Source: Candidatus Schneewindia gallinarum
GTDB taxonomy: Bacteria > Bacillota > Clostridia > Oscillospirales > Ruminococcaceae
DNA length: 64,000 nucleotides
Reading direction: 5' to 3'
Assembly: GCA_904420175.1 (NCBI GenBank)
Contig: CAJFUF010000025.1
Location: 25,290 to 89,289 of the forward strand
A program made the translations under genes and the position numbers. Shown in pieces: positions 1 to 9,488 of this stretch. The notes beneath the pieces are model-generated. The model saw only the letters and a list, made by a program, of their open reading frames with translations, was not told the origin of the DNA and ran no database searches. The stretch's first letter is position 1. Every line of letters begins with the position of its first letter.

Positions 1-230
1 AAATAAAAGGGCTTTCCCCCTTCGTGTTCCCGGCGGACACCATGTTCGGCGGCCTGATGGGCCATATTGCCAACGATGCCACCGGCGACTTCCAGCCCAT
101 GGGCAGCAACATGGGCCTGCTGCCGCCGCTGGAAACGCGCATAAAAGGGAAGCAGGAACGGTATGAACTGCTGGCGGACAGGGCGCTTGCAAGCCTGTCG
201 GCCGCATTAGAAAAGGAGGACGTAAAATGA
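1..230 (+). CDS. trmFO: TrmFO C-terminal fragment (tRNA m5U54 methyltransferase, folate/FAD-dependent)
   Basis: Only the 3' end of the gene is in the window; the frame is open from base 3 to the stop at 228-230. The visible tail has the family's C-terminal pattern: a GGLMGHI helix, then DFQPMGSNMGLLPPL, which corresponds to the conserved FQPMNxNFGLxPPL block, then a basic/aromatic helix ending RALASL. TrmFO makes 5-methyluridine at position 54 of tRNA using methylene-tetrahydrofolate and FADH2. Its stop overlaps the plsX start (ATGA). Identification rests on this tail only, so it is good but not complete. Confidence 0.8.
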   Translation, partial: IKGLSPFVFPADTMFGGLMGHIANDATGDFQPMGSNMGLLPPLETRIKGKQERYELLADRALASLSAALEKEDVK

Positions 231-1222
231 AAATCATCGTGGACGGTTTCGGCGGCGACAACGCGCCGGCCTGCGTGTGCGAGGGGGCTGCCCTTGCCGT
301 GAAGGAGCTGGGCGTAAGCGTAAGCATCGTGGGCGATACGGACAGGCTCCGTTCCGTGTTCAGTGAGAAGGGCCTCAGTGAAGACGGAATCGACTTTGTG
401 CCCGCGCCCGATGTCATCGGTATGGAGGACGAGCCCACGGAGATCATCCGCTCCAAGTCGGATTCCTCCATGGCGGTGGGCCTGCGTATGCTCAAGGAGG
501 GCAAGGGGGACGCCTTTGTGTCCGCAGGCAGCACCGGCGCGCTGCTGGTGGGCGCAACGCTGATTGTCAAGCGGATCCGCGGCGTCAAGCGTGCGGCGCT
601 GGCCCCCATCATCCCCAGTATCGAGGGGAACTACATGCTGATCGACTGCGGTGCCAATGTGGAGTGCCGTCCGGAGATGCTGGTGCAGTTCGGCGTCATG
701 GGAAGCGTGTATATGAAGCGTATGATGCAGGTGAAGGAGCCCCGGGTGGGCCTTTTAAACATCGGCACGGAGAAAAGCAAGGGAACCCCCCTGCAGGTGG
801 AAAGCTACCCCCTGTTTGAGGAGGCACCCTTCCACTTCGTAGGCAATGCCGAGGCACGGGACATCCCCTTTGGCGGCTTCGATGTGGTGGTGTCGGACGG
901 CTTTTCCGGCAACCTGGTTTTAAAGCTGACAGAGGGTCTGGCCGGCGCCCTGATTGGTGAAATCAAGGGCATTTTCAAGAAAAACCTGCTGACCAAGCTG
1001 GGCGCGGCGACGGTGCTTGGCCCCATGAAGGAATTTAAGAAAAAGATGGATTATACCGAGGTGGGCGGCGCGCCGCTGATGGGCATTTCCGCCCCGGTTA
1101 TCAAGGCGCACGGCAGTTCCAGCGGCAAGGCGTTTTTCAACGCCATCCGCCAGGCTGCGGACTATGCGCGCAGCGGTATGATTGGGGAAATTGAAAGCAC
1201 CCTTGCCAAAAAGGAGGCGTAG
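227..1222 (+). CDS. plsX: Phosphate acyltransferase PlsX
   Basis: 331 residues, the usual PlsX length. PlsX converts acyl-ACP to acyl-phosphate, the first step of phosphatidic acid synthesis with PlsY. Visible family features are the N-terminal KIIVDGFGGDNAP, an SAGSTGALLVGAT block near residue 103, and the C-terminal GGAPLMGI segment. It starts with an ATG that overlaps the trmFO stop (ATGA), downstream of AAAGGAGG. In many Firmicutes acpP sits between plsX and rnc; here rnc follows after three bases, so acpP must be elsewhere. Confidence 0.96.
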   Translation: MKIIVDGFGGDNAPACVCEGAALAVKELGVSVSIVGDTDRLRSVFSEKGLSEDGIDFVPAPDVIGMEDEPTEIIRSKSDSSMAVGLRMLKEGKGDAFVSAGSTGALLVGATLIVKRIRGVKRAALAPIIPSIEGNYMLIDCGANVECRPEMLVQFGVMGSVYMKRMMQVKEPRVGLLNIGTEKSKGTPLQVESYPLFEEAPFHFVGNAEARDIPFGGFDVVVSDGFSGNLVLKLTEGLAGALIGEIKGIFKKNLLTKLGAATVLGPMKEFKKKMDYTEVGGAPLMGISAPVIKAHGSSSGKAFFNAIRQAADYARSGMIGEIESTLAKKEA

Positions 1223-1225
1223 GGC

Positions 1226-1903
1226 ATGAAGCAGCTGATGCAGGCCATCGGCCACACCTTTCACGATGAAGGTCTGTTAAGCCGGGCCCTGACCCATTCC
1301 TCCTATGCGAACGAGTACCTGAAAAACCCCCATGAAAGCAACGAGCGGCTGGAGTTTTTGGGCGACTCGGTGCTGTCCGTCACAGTGTCCCATTTTCTGT
1401 ATACCGTTTTTCCCGACCTTCCGGAAGGGGAACTGAGTAAAATCCGCGCCTCCCTCGTGTGTGAGGACAGCCTTGCGCGCTTTGCCGGGGAGATCTCCCT
1501 TGGGGACTATCTCAAGTTCGGCAAAGGGGAGCAGCAAAACGGCGGCAGCCGCCGCAAATCCACCGTGTCCGACGCGTTTGAGGCGGTCATTGGCGCGCTG
1601 TTTCTGGACGCGGGCCTGGACGCCGCGCGGGACTTCATCCTGCCCTTTGTGAAGGAGGCGCTGAAGGACTGGGACGAGGAGGCGTTTAAGGACTACAAGA
1701 CCGCCCTTCAGGAAGTGGTTCAGCAGAACCCGGAGGAGTCGGTGGAGTATGTCATCGTGGAGGAGCGTGGCCCCGCCCATGCCAGAGAATTTGTGGCCGA
1801 GGTGCACCTTAACAGCAATGTCATCGGCCGGGGCGTTGGCAGCAGCAAGAAGCAGGCGGAACAGCGCGCCGCGAGAGAGGCGCTGCAGCTGATGGGATTA
1901 TGA
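1226..1903 (+). CDS. rnc: Ribonuclease III
   Basis: 225 residues. Cleaves double-stranded RNA in rRNA maturation and mRNA processing. The catalytic domain signature NERLEFLGDSVL lies near residues 38-49 and supplies acidic metal ligands; a second acidic stretch VSDAFEAVIGALFLDAG follows near residue 115. A double-stranded RNA-binding domain occupies about residues 155-225, ending in KKQAEQRAAREALQ. The stop overlaps the next ATG (ATGA), indicating translational coupling. Confidence 0.97.
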   Translation: MKQLMQAIGHTFHDEGLLSRALTHSSYANEYLKNPHESNERLEFLGDSVLSVTVSHFLYTVFPDLPEGELSKIRASLVCEDSLARFAGEISLGDYLKFGKGEQQNGGSRRKSTVSDAFEAVIGALFLDAGLDAARDFILPFVKEALKDWDEEAFKDYKTALQEVVQQNPEESVEYVIVEERGPAHAREFVAEVHLNSNVIGRGVGSSKKQAEQRAAREALQLMGL

Positions 1904-2886
1904 GGCACGGCTCGATCGCCCTGTTTGTGCCGCACCTCGGTTGCACGCACCAGTGCGTATTCTGCGACCAGAAGCAGATTTCCGGCATTTCGTCCCCGCC
2001 CTCCCCACAGGATGTGGAGGCGGCGGTGGCGGCCGCCCTGTCCCACGCGGACAGGCCGCGGGAGTTGGAGATTGCCTTTTTCGGCGGCAGCTTCACCGCA
2101 GTGGAGGAGCCGTACCGCCTTTCCCTGCTGGGAACTGCGGCGCGGCTGGTAGCGGCGCATGGGCTTGCGGGCATCCGCATCAGCACCCGGCCGGACTGCC
2201 TGCCGGAAAAGACAATCTACCAGCTGCAGGCGTACGGCGTAACCATGGTGGAGCTGGGGGTGCAGTCCATGGACGACGGGGTGCTGGCGCAAAGCGGCCG
2301 TGGGCACACGGCGGCGGACACCCTGCAGGCGGCAGGGCGCCTGCGGGACGCAGGCCTGCCCTTTGGCGCACAGCTGATGCTGGGGCTGCCCGGCAGCAGC
2401 TGGGAGAAGGAGTGGGCCACAGCCCAGGCGGTGGCGGCGCTTCACCCGGCCTGTGTGAGAATCTACCCGCTGCTGGTGCTGAAGGGTACGCCGCTGGAAG
2501 CCCTTTGGCGGCAGGGACGGTACCGGCCCCTTACCCTTGCAGAGGCGGTGCGCCGCACGGCGGAGCTGTTAAACTTTTTTGAAACAAGGGGCATCCCTGT
2601 TATTCGGGCCGGCCTGCACGACGGGCCGGAGCTAAAAAACGGGGTGCTGGCAGGCCCCTATCACCCGGCCTTCCGCCAGAAGTGCGAGGGGCTGCGGGTC
2701 AGGATGGACATTCTGAAAAAGCTGGCGGGGCACACCGCCTGCACGGTGGAGGTATCCCCCCGGCGGGCCAGCGACGTGGTGGGGCATCAAAAAGAAAATG
2801 TAATCCACTTTCAAAACCTGGGCCTTCATGTTACAATAAAGGTCACGGACGCGGTGGAAGGCTACCGGGTAATCATAAAGGAGTAA
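1900..2886 (+). CDS. Radical SAM protein, Elp3/HemN-like
   Basis: 328 residues. The N-terminus carries the radical SAM cluster motif C15-x3-C19-x2-C22 (CTHQCVFC), followed by an AFFGGSFTA segment resembling the SAM-binding GGE region, and QSMDDGVL, as in Elp3- and HemN-like enzymes. There is no acetyltransferase domain, so it is not full-length Elp3. A gene of this type is common between rnc and smc in Clostridia; its substrate is not known to me. Start ATG overlaps the rnc stop. Confidence 0.85.
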   Translation: MRHGSIALFVPHLGCTHQCVFCDQKQISGISSPPSPQDVEAAVAAALSHADRPRELEIAFFGGSFTAVEEPYRLSLLGTAARLVAAHGLAGIRISTRPDCLPEKTIYQLQAYGVTMVELGVQSMDDGVLAQSGRGHTAADTLQAAGRLRDAGLPFGAQLMLGLPGSSWEKEWATAQAVAALHPACVRIYPLLVLKGTPLEALWRQGRYRPLTLAEAVRRTAELLNFFETRGIPVIRAGLHDGPELKNGVLAGPYHPAFRQKCEGLRVRMDILKKLAGHTACTVEVSPRRASDVVGHQKENVIHFQNLGLHVTIKVTDAVEGYRVIIKE

Positions 2887-2893
2887 TGGGAAT

Positions 2894-5800
2894 TTGTACT
2901 TAAAGGCAGTGGAAATACAGGGCTTCAAGTCCTTTCCGGACAAGACCGTGGTGGAGTTCCAGCGGGGCATGACCAGCATTGTCGGCCCCAACGGCAGCGG
3001 AAAAAGCAATATCAGTGACGCCATCCGGTGGGTCCTGGGCGAGCAGTCCAGCAAAACCCTGCGCGGCACAAAAATGGAGGACGTGGTTTTCGCGGGCACT
3101 AAGTCGAGGAAACCGCTGTCTTTTGCTGTCGTGACCCTGCTGCTGAATAATGAGGACCGCTCCCTTGCCGTGGACGCGGACGAGGTGGCCATTACAAGGA
3201 AATACTACCGCTCCGGCGAGAGCGAGTACCAGATTAATAAAAACAACGTCCGTCTGAAGGACGTGCACGAGCTGCTGATGGACACAGGCCTCGGCCGGGA
3301 TGGCTACTCCATTATCGGCCAGGGGAAAATTGCGGAGATTGTCAGCGCCAAGTCGGGCGAGCGGCGCGAGATTTTTGAGGAGGCCGCCGGTATCTCCAAG
3401 TACCGCTACCGTAAGGAGGAGGCGGAGAAGCGCCTCGCCCTTGCGGAGGAAAACATGGAGCGGCTGCGCGACATCGCAGGCGAACTGGAAAGCCGTGTGG
3501 GCCCCCTGAAGGAGCAGTCGGACAAGGCAAAGCGCTTTCTGGAGCTGGCCGCGCGCAAAAAGAACCTGGAAATCAACCTGTGGCTGGATACCCTCGACCG
3601 TTCGGGGGGCGTACTGCGGGATGTGGAACAGAAAATCTACATTGCCGACAGCCAGTATGCCGACCTTGACAAAGGCGTGGAGGATACCGAGCGGCAGATT
3701 GAACAGCTGTACCTGTCCATGCAGCAGTGCACAGTGGATGCGGAAAACGGACGCGCCCAGCTGGAGGCGTTCCGGGAGGAAATTGCGGACAAGAACGCCG
3801 CCATTGCCGTCACGGAAAACTCCATAGAGCATCAGCGTCAGTCCATCGCCGCAGCGGAACAGGAGCTTGCCCAGTGGGGCCAGCGGGACGAGGACACCGA
3901 CCAGCTTATCGCCCTCAAGCGGGCGGAGCGGGAGCGCAAGGAACAGGAAATTACCCTTTTGGAGCAGCGGCTGAGCGCCGCCCAGGCCGCGTATGAGCAG
4001 GCCGCCGGAAGCGGCAGGGGCACCAGTGAGGAGATCGACCGCCTGACACAGGAACTGGCGGCATTAAACAAGCGCGGCGGGGAATACCGGGTGACGTTGT
4101 TCTCCGCCGAAGCGGCCGCGAAGGAACTGGCAGAGCGCGCCGCGGCAGTGGACGCCCAGCTGGAGGCGCTGGAAGCACAGCAGCAGGCCCTCCGTGCGGC
4201 GGACAGAAAGGCGCAGGACGCGCTGGAGGAAGCACAGGAGGAACAGCAGTCCTTCCTCAACATGAAGAAAGGGCTTGCCATGCGCAGGCAGCTTGCACAG
4301 GAAAAGGCGGACGAGGCGAAAAAGGCCTATGACGCGGCGGCTGCCCGCGACCGGGAGTACGAGCAGAAAATCCGCGTGCTGACCGGCATGCTTAACAGCA
4401 TGGAGGGCTTCTCCCACAGCGTCAGGGAGCTGATGAAGCAGGCAAAGTCCGGCGCACTGCGCGGTGTGCACGGGGTGCTGGGCAGCCTGATTCAGGTGGA
4501 CCGCACCTATACCACCGCGGTGGAGACGGCCCTCGGCGCCGCCATGCAGAACATCGTGGTGGATAATGAGGGCAGCGCCAAGGCGGGAATCGCATGGCTG
4601 AAAAAAACCGGCGCAGGCCGGGCCACCTTCCTGCCGCTGACCAGCGTGAAGGACCGCGGCCGCCTGACGGAAAACCTGCAGGGGATGGACGGCTTTGTGG
4701 GCATTGCCGCCGACCTTGTGAAAACCGACCCAAGCTACCGGCCCATTGTAAACAGTTTCCTGTCCCGCACAGCCGTGACGGAGGATATTGACAGCGCCAT
4801 CCGCATGGCGAAGCAGTTCGGCTACCGGTTCCGCATTGTCACACTGGACGGCCAGCTGTGTAATCAGGGCGGATCGATGACGGGCGGCTCCCTGGTAAAG
4901 GGCGCCGGCCTGCTGTCCCGCGCAGGCGAGATTGAGCAGCTACGTCAGGCCCGTGCGGCATTGCAGGACAGGCTGAAAACCCTGGAAGCGGACTGTGAGA
5001 AGAAGCAGTCGGATCTGGCGGTGGCCGCTGCGGAGACGGACAGCGTGGACGCGGAACTGAAAACGGCGGAGGAGACGGTGCTGCGCCTTCAGTATGAGGC
5101 GGACGCAGCCCGCCGCGCCTGCACCGAAGGCGCCCAGCGCATAGACGACCTTTCAAAGGAGAGGGAAAGTGCCGCCCAGCGCCTTAAGGAGCTGGAGCAA
5201 AGCCGGTCTGAGGCGGAGCGGGAGATGAAGGGCCTGACCGCCGGCATTGACACACTGACGGCAAAGCTGGAGGGCCTGACTGACCAAAGCAGACAGATAA
5301 GTGAGCAGCTGCGGACGCAGAATGAGGAAATTGCGGACAGAAGGATGGAAATTTTATCTGCCCGCAAGGACAGCGAGGGAATCGGAGCGGAGATTGAACT
5401 GCTGCAGGAGCGGAAAATCGGCTCCCTCGACCGCAGGAACCGCCTGCTGGAGGACAAGCGTCAGCTGGAGGAGGGCATTGCCGCCGGGGAGGCGGAGATA
5501 GCCGCCCTGAAGGAGGCCATCACGGCGCTGGAGGGCCGGATTGCGGACAAGCGCACGGAGATTGACGGGCTGCAAAACCGGCGCGACCAGCTTGAAAAGA
5601 CCCAGCGGGAGCTGCGCGACTCCATTAAGGACGTGTCCCAGAAGAAAGAGGATTTGACAAGGGAAAAAACCCGCCTGGAGGAGCGCAAAAACGCCCTTCA
5701 GCTGGAATATGATAACATTATCGCCACCCTGTGGGAGGAGTACGAGCTGACCCGCAGCGCGGCAGAGCAGCTGCGGGAGCCGCTGGAGTCCCGCACATCA

Positions 5801-6466
5801 GCGGAGAAGGAGCTGCGAAGCGTGCGCGGCGCCATCAAGGCCCTTGGCTCCATCAATGTGGACGCCATTGAGGAATACAAGCAGGTCAGCGAGCGGTACG
5901 AATTTCTGTCCGGCCAGATTGCGGACATTGAAAACAGCCGCCGTCAGCTGACCGGCCTCATCACCGAACTGACAGGGGAGATGCGCGAGACGTTCTTAAA
6001 AAGCTTCCATGAGATCGACCGCCACTTCCGAAAAATTTTTGTGGAGCTGTTCGGCGGCGGCACGGCCGCCCTGAGCCTGACGGACGAGGACAACGTGCTG
6101 GAAAGCGGCATCGACATCCATGTGGAGCCGCCGGGCAAAATCATCCGCAGCCTGCAAAGCCTGTCGGGCGGCGAGCAGGCGTTTATCGCCATCGCCATCT
6201 ACCTTGCCATTCTTAAGGTGCGCCCCTCGCCCTTCTGTGTGCTGGACGAGATTGAGGCGGCGCTGGACGAGGTGAACGTGTACAAATATGCCGCGTACCT
6301 CAAGCGCATGGCGGGGAAAACCCAGTTCATCACCATCACCCACCGCCGCGGCACCATGGAGGAAAGCGACGTGCTGTACGGCGTGACCATGCAGAAGGAC
6401 GGTGTGTCCAAGCTGCTGAAGCTGGATGTGAACGAGACCCTGCGCGAAATTGAGCGCGCGAAATAA
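2894..6466 (+). CDS. smc: Chromosome segregation protein SMC
   Basis: 1190 residues, normal for SMC. ATPase head split between the two ends: Walker A GPNGSGKSN at about residues 32-40, signature LSGGEQ near 1090, Walker B FCVLDEIEAALDE near 1113. Two long coiled coils flank a hinge at about residues 515-665. SMC acts with ScpA and ScpB to compact and segregate the chromosome. The start is a TTG at 2894, ten bases after AAAGGAG; it gives the canonical YLKAVEIQGFKSF N-terminus and no better ATG is available. Confidence 0.97.
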   Translation: MYLKAVEIQGFKSFPDKTVVEFQRGMTSIVGPNGSGKSNISDAIRWVLGEQSSKTLRGTKMEDVVFAGTKSRKPLSFAVVTLLLNNEDRSLAVDADEVAITRKYYRSGESEYQINKNNVRLKDVHELLMDTGLGRDGYSIIGQGKIAEIVSAKSGERREIFEEAAGISKYRYRKEEAEKRLALAEENMERLRDIAGELESRVGPLKEQSDKAKRFLELAARKKNLEINLWLDTLDRSGGVLRDVEQKIYIADSQYADLDKGVEDTERQIEQLYLSMQQCTVDAENGRAQLEAFREEIADKNAAIAVTENSIEHQRQSIAAAEQELAQWGQRDEDTDQLIALKRAERERKEQEITLLEQRLSAAQAAYEQAAGSGRGTSEEIDRLTQELAALNKRGGEYRVTLFSAEAAAKELAERAAAVDAQLEALEAQQQALRAADRKAQDALEEAQEEQQSFLNMKKGLAMRRQLAQEKADEAKKAYDAAAARDREYEQKIRVLTGMLNSMEGFSHSVRELMKQAKSGALRGVHGVLGSLIQVDRTYTTAVETALGAAMQNIVVDNEGSAKAGIAWLKKTGAGRATFLPLTSVKDRGRLTENLQGMDGFVGIAADLVKTDPSYRPIVNSFLSRTAVTEDIDSAIRMAKQFGYRFRIVTLDGQLCNQGGSMTGGSLVKGAGLLSRAGEIEQLRQARAALQDRLKTLEADCEKKQSDLAVAAAETDSVDAELKTAEETVLRLQYEADAARRACTEGAQRIDDLSKERESAAQRLKELEQSRSEAEREMKGLTAGIDTLTAKLEGLTDQSRQISEQLRTQNEEIADRRMEILSARKDSEGIGAEIELLQERKIGSLDRRNRLLEDKRQLEEGIAAGEAEIAALKEAITALEGRIADKRTEIDGLQNRRDQLEKTQRELRDSIKDVSQKKEDLTREKTRLEERKNALQLEYDNIIATLWEEYELTRSAAEQLREPLESRTSAEKELRSVRGAIKALGSINVDAIEEYKQVSERYEFLSGQIADIENSRRQLTGLITELTGEMRETFLKSFHEIDRHFRKIFVELFGGGTAALSLTDEDNVLESGIDIHVEPPGKIIRSLQSLSGGEQAFIAIAIYLAILKVRPSPFCVLDEIEAALDEVNVYKYAAYLKRMAGKTQFITITHRRGTMEESDVLYGVTMQKDGVSKLLKLDVNETLREIERAK

Positions 6467-6490
6467 CAGAAACCGGAAAGGGGTGCTTTT

Positions 6491-7408
6491 ATGGGCTTTT
6501 TTGAAAAGCTGTCGAAGGGATTAAGCAAAACAAAAAACAGCTTGCTGACAGGCATTGAGGAGCTGTTTTCCTCCGGCGCGGATTTGGATGAAATCTGCGA
6601 CGAGCTGGAGGAACTGCTGATTATGGCGGACGTGGGCGTCAAAAGCGCCGGGATGATTACGGACGAACTGCGGACGCGGGCGAAGGAGCAGAAGCTGAAA
6701 ACCAAGGAAGAGCTGTTCGACGCCGTGAAGGAGATTATCGCGGACATGATGACGCCGGACGCGCCCATGGACCTGTCCGGAAAGCCCGCGGTGCTGCTGG
6801 TCATCGGGGTCAACGGCGTGGGCAAGACCACCTCCATCGGCAAGATGGCCAAGGTGTACATGCGGCAGGGCAAAAAGGTGCTGCTGGCCGCCGCGGATAC
6901 CTTCCGCGCCGCCGCCATCGACCAGCTTGCCGTCTGGGCGGACCGGAACGGCTGCCAGATTGTAAAGCATGAGGAGGGCAGCGATCCCGCCGCCGTGGTG
7001 TTTGACGCCATCACCGCCGCCAAGGCAAGGAACGTGGATCTTGTCATCTGCGATACGGCGGGCAGGCTGCACAACAAAAAGAACCTCATGGAGGAGCTAA
7101 AGAAAATTGTCCGCGTCATCAAGCGGGAGTCGGAAAACAGCACGGTGGAGACGCTGCTGGTCATCGATGCAACCACCGGGCAGAACGCCGTCAACCAGGC
7201 GCGCCTGTTTAAGGAGGCAGCGGACATCACCGGCATTGTATTGACAAAGCTGGACGGCACCGCCAAGGGCGGCGTGGTCATTGCCATTAAAAACGAACTG
7301 GACATTCCCGTGCGCTTTGTGGGCGTCGGGGAGGGCATCGACGATTTGGAGCCGTTTGACGGCGCCCAGTTTGCCGCGGCCCTGTTTGATAAGGAGGAAA
7401 AGGAATGA
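6491..7408 (+). CDS. ftsY: Signal recognition particle receptor FtsY
   Basis: 305 residues. NG-type SRP GTPase: helical N domain to about residue 90, G domain with P-loop GVNGVGKTT near 107-115, DTFRAAA, DTAGR and TKLDG motifs. The acidic A domain of E. coli FtsY is absent, as usual in Firmicutes. It docks SRP-ribosome complexes at the membrane. It lies 24 bases after smc, with ribosome-binding site AAAGGGG, and overlaps rdgB by ATGA. Confidence 0.97.
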   Translation: MGFFEKLSKGLSKTKNSLLTGIEELFSSGADLDEICDELEELLIMADVGVKSAGMITDELRTRAKEQKLKTKEELFDAVKEIIADMMTPDAPMDLSGKPAVLLVIGVNGVGKTTSIGKMAKVYMRQGKKVLLAAADTFRAAAIDQLAVWADRNGCQIVKHEEGSDPAAVVFDAITAAKARNVDLVICDTAGRLHNKKNLMEELKKIVRVIKRESENSTVETLLVIDATTGQNAVNQARLFKEAADITGIVLTKLDGTAKGGVVIAIKNELDIPVRFVGVGEGIDDLEPFDGAQFAAALFDKEEKE

Positions 7409-8013
7409 GCCGGGAAGTGGTGCTTGCCAGCGGCAACGCGGGCAAGCTGCGTGAGTTTGAGGAAATTTTGAATCCGCTTGGCTACACCGTGGTGTTTCAA
7501 AAGGACGTGGTGGGCCCGCTGGAGGTGGAGGAGACGGGGGACACCTTTGAGGAAAACGCCCTGTTAAAGGCGCAGGCCGTCTTTGACCGGTGCGGGAAAA
7601 TGGTGATTTCCGACGACTCCGGCGTGGTGGTGGACGCCCTCGGCGGCGCGCCGGGCGTCCACACTGCCCGCTATGCCGGGCCGGAGGCGGACAATGAAAA
7701 AAATATTGACAAGCTGCTGTATGAGCTGCGCGATGTGCCGGAGGACAAACGCACCGCCCGGTTTGTCAGCGTCGTCTGCTGCATCCTGCCGGACGGCAGC
7801 CACTTCTTTGCAAGGGGCGAGTGTGAGGGCCGCATCGGGTTTGAGCGCAGGGGACAGGGCGGCTTCGGCTACGATCCGGTGTTCCTTGTGGGGGACAAAA
7901 GCTACGCAGAGATGAGCGACGAGGAGAAAAACGCCATCAGCCACCGGGGAAAGGCATCCCGGCTGTTTGTAAAGCTGCTGAAGGAGAGGGAGAAACAACA
8001 TGCTGACCAGTAA
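7405..8013 (+). CDS. rdgB: XTP/dITP diphosphatase (RdgB/HAM1 family)
   Basis: 202 residues. Hydrolyses non-canonical purine triphosphates such as dITP and XTP to monophosphates, keeping them out of DNA and RNA. Shows the family opening LASGNAGKLREFEEIL (SGNxxK), a DDSGVVVDALGG block near residue 70 with metal-binding acidic residues, GQGGFGYDPVF near 150, and SHRGKA near the end. The stop overlaps the yhbY start by 14 bases. Confidence 0.96.
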   Translation: MSREVVLASGNAGKLREFEEILNPLGYTVVFQKDVVGPLEVEETGDTFEENALLKAQAVFDRCGKMVISDDSGVVVDALGGAPGVHTARYAGPEADNEKNIDKLLYELRDVPEDKRTARFVSVVCCILPDGSHFFARGECEGRIGFERRGQGGFGYDPVFLVGDKSYAEMSDEEKNAISHRGKASRLFVKLLKEREKQHADQ

Positions 8014-8287
8014 ACAGCGCGCCCACCTGCGCGGGCTTGCAAGCGTGCAGGACACCATCTTTCAAATCGGCAAAGGCGGCCTGACGGAACAGCTGATGCA
8101 GCAGGTGACCGCGGCCCTCAAGGCCAGAGAGCTTATAAAGCTGCGGGTGCTGCCAAATGCGGACGTCACCCCGCATGAGGCGGCGGCAGCCGTGGGCGAG
8201 GCCACCGGGGCAGAGACGGTCTGTGTCATTGGCAGCCGCTTTGTGCTGTATAAGCGCAACGACAAAAAACCGGTTATCAAGCTGTAA
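8000..8287 (+). CDS. yhbY: YhbY-type RNA-binding protein (CRM domain)
   Basis: 95 residues, a stand-alone CRM domain. The family associates with pre-50S ribosomal subunits. Visible features: LTSKQRAHLRGLA opening, the QIGKGGLTEQL loop corresponding to the GxxG RNA-binding loop, and a C-terminal basic strand with IGSRFVLYKR. Begins inside the end of rdgB and is followed by nadD after 12 bases, the standard Firmicutes arrangement (yqeI). Confidence 0.93.
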   Translation: MLTSKQRAHLRGLASVQDTIFQIGKGGLTEQLMQQVTAALKARELIKLRVLPNADVTPHEAAAAVGEATGAETVCVIGSRFVLYKRNDKKPVIKL

Positions 8288-8299
8288 GGAGAAGGCGCC

Positions 8300-8908
8300 A
8301 TGACGAACATCGGGCTGCTGGGCGGCACGTTTAACCCCATCCACATGGGGCATCTCACGCTGGCCCAAAATTTTCTTGCGCAGCTTTCCCTGGATGAGGT
8401 GGTGCTCATCCCGGATAAAAGCCCCGTACACAAGCCGGAGCTGGATCTGGCCCCGGGGGAGGATCGGCTGACCATGTGCGAAATTGCGGCGGCAGGCGCG
8501 CCGGGCATCACGGTGGACGACGTGGAGCTGCGCCGGAAGGAGAAAAGCTATACTGTTCTGACTCTGGAGGACTACCGCCGGCGCCATCCGCAGGCACAGC
8601 TGTATTTTCTGATGGGTACGGACATGTTCTTAACGTTGGAGGGCTGGCATCAGTATGAGCGGCTGTTCCAGCTGGCCGTCATGTGCGTGGGGGCCCGGGA
8701 CAGCGGGGAGGAAACGCTGATTCTGGATGCGCTGAAGCGATATCGGCAGTACTATCCCATCCGGGCGGAGGTGCTGCGCGCACCGCCCTTCCCCGTGTCC
8801 TCCACACAGCTGCGGGAACGCCTGCGGCGCGGAGAAACGACCGAGGGGCTGCTGCCGCCCGGTGTGAAAGAGTATATTGAGAGGCGAGGTCTTTATGGAA
8901 CAAAGTGA
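8300..8908 (+). CDS. nadD: Nicotinate-nucleotide adenylyltransferase
   Basis: 202 residues. Transfers AMP from ATP to nicotinate mononucleotide in NAD synthesis. Nucleotidyltransferase motif GGTFNPIHMGHL contains HxGH at the N-terminus; SSTQLRERL near residue 170 is the ISSTxIR motif. The coding region overlaps the proposed yqeK start by 14 bases. Confidence 0.96.
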   Translation: MTNIGLLGGTFNPIHMGHLTLAQNFLAQLSLDEVVLIPDKSPVHKPELDLAPGEDRLTMCEIAAAGAPGITVDDVELRRKEKSYTVLTLEDYRRRHPQAQLYFLMGTDMFLTLEGWHQYERLFQLAVMCVGARDSGEETLILDALKRYRQYYPIRAEVLRAPPFPVSSTQLRERLRRGETTEGLLPPGVKEYIERRGLYGTK

Positions 8909-9488
8909 AATTCTTAAGCATTATCAACCGGAACTGATTCAGAAGCTGACGCCTGAGCGGTATGCCCACAGCCTTGCTGTGGCGCAGCGTGCGGCGGCAC
9001 TGGCGGAAATTCACGGGGAAAATGTGGAAAAGGCGTATACTGCGGGCCTTTTGCACGATATTATGAAGGACGCAGAGCCGAGGGATCAGTTGCAACTGCT
9101 GGAGAAATACGGTATAATACTAAACCGTACGGAGATGATGGCGCCGAAAATCTGGCACAGCTTTGCGGGCGCCGTCTACGTCAGGCACATCCTGCATATC
9201 GAGGACGAAGAAATCTACAACGGTATCTACTACCACACCACCGGCCGCGCAGGGATGAGCCGCTTTGAAATGCTCATTTACCTTGCGGACAGCACCTCCT
9301 CCGACCGGACGTTTGCCGGCGTGGAGGAACTGCGCGCCCTGTCGGAGCGCAGCCTTTCGGAGGGAATGAAATGGATGCTGAAATCCACGGTGGAACGATT
9401 AAACGCCCAGCACAAGACCGTAAGCCCCCAGTCGGAGGAGGCGTACGCGTATTTCTGCGGCGGGAGGAAGACAAGTGAAAACCAGTAA
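8895..9488 (+). CDS. yqeK: YqeK-type HD-domain hydrolase (putative Ap4A hydrolase)
   Basis: 197 residues from ATG 8895, chosen over an upstream TTG at 8877 because GAGGCGAGG lies at a proper distance. HD-domain residues are visible: H in YAHSLAVAQ, the HD pair in AGLLHDIMKD, later H residues near WHSFAG and YYHTTG. Homologues of YqeK cleave diadenosine tetraphosphate symmetrically. Gene order nadD-yqeK-LCP-rsfS is conserved in Firmicutes. Confidence 0.93.
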   Translation: MEQSEILKHYQPELIQKLTPERYAHSLAVAQRAAALAEIHGENVEKAYTAGLLHDIMKDAEPRDQLQLLEKYGIILNRTEMMAPKIWHSFAGAVYVRHILHIEDEEIYNGIYYHTTGRAGMSRFEMLIYLADSTSSDRTFAGVEELRALSERSLSEGMKWMLKSTVERLNAQHKTVSPQSEEAYAYFCGGRKTSENQ

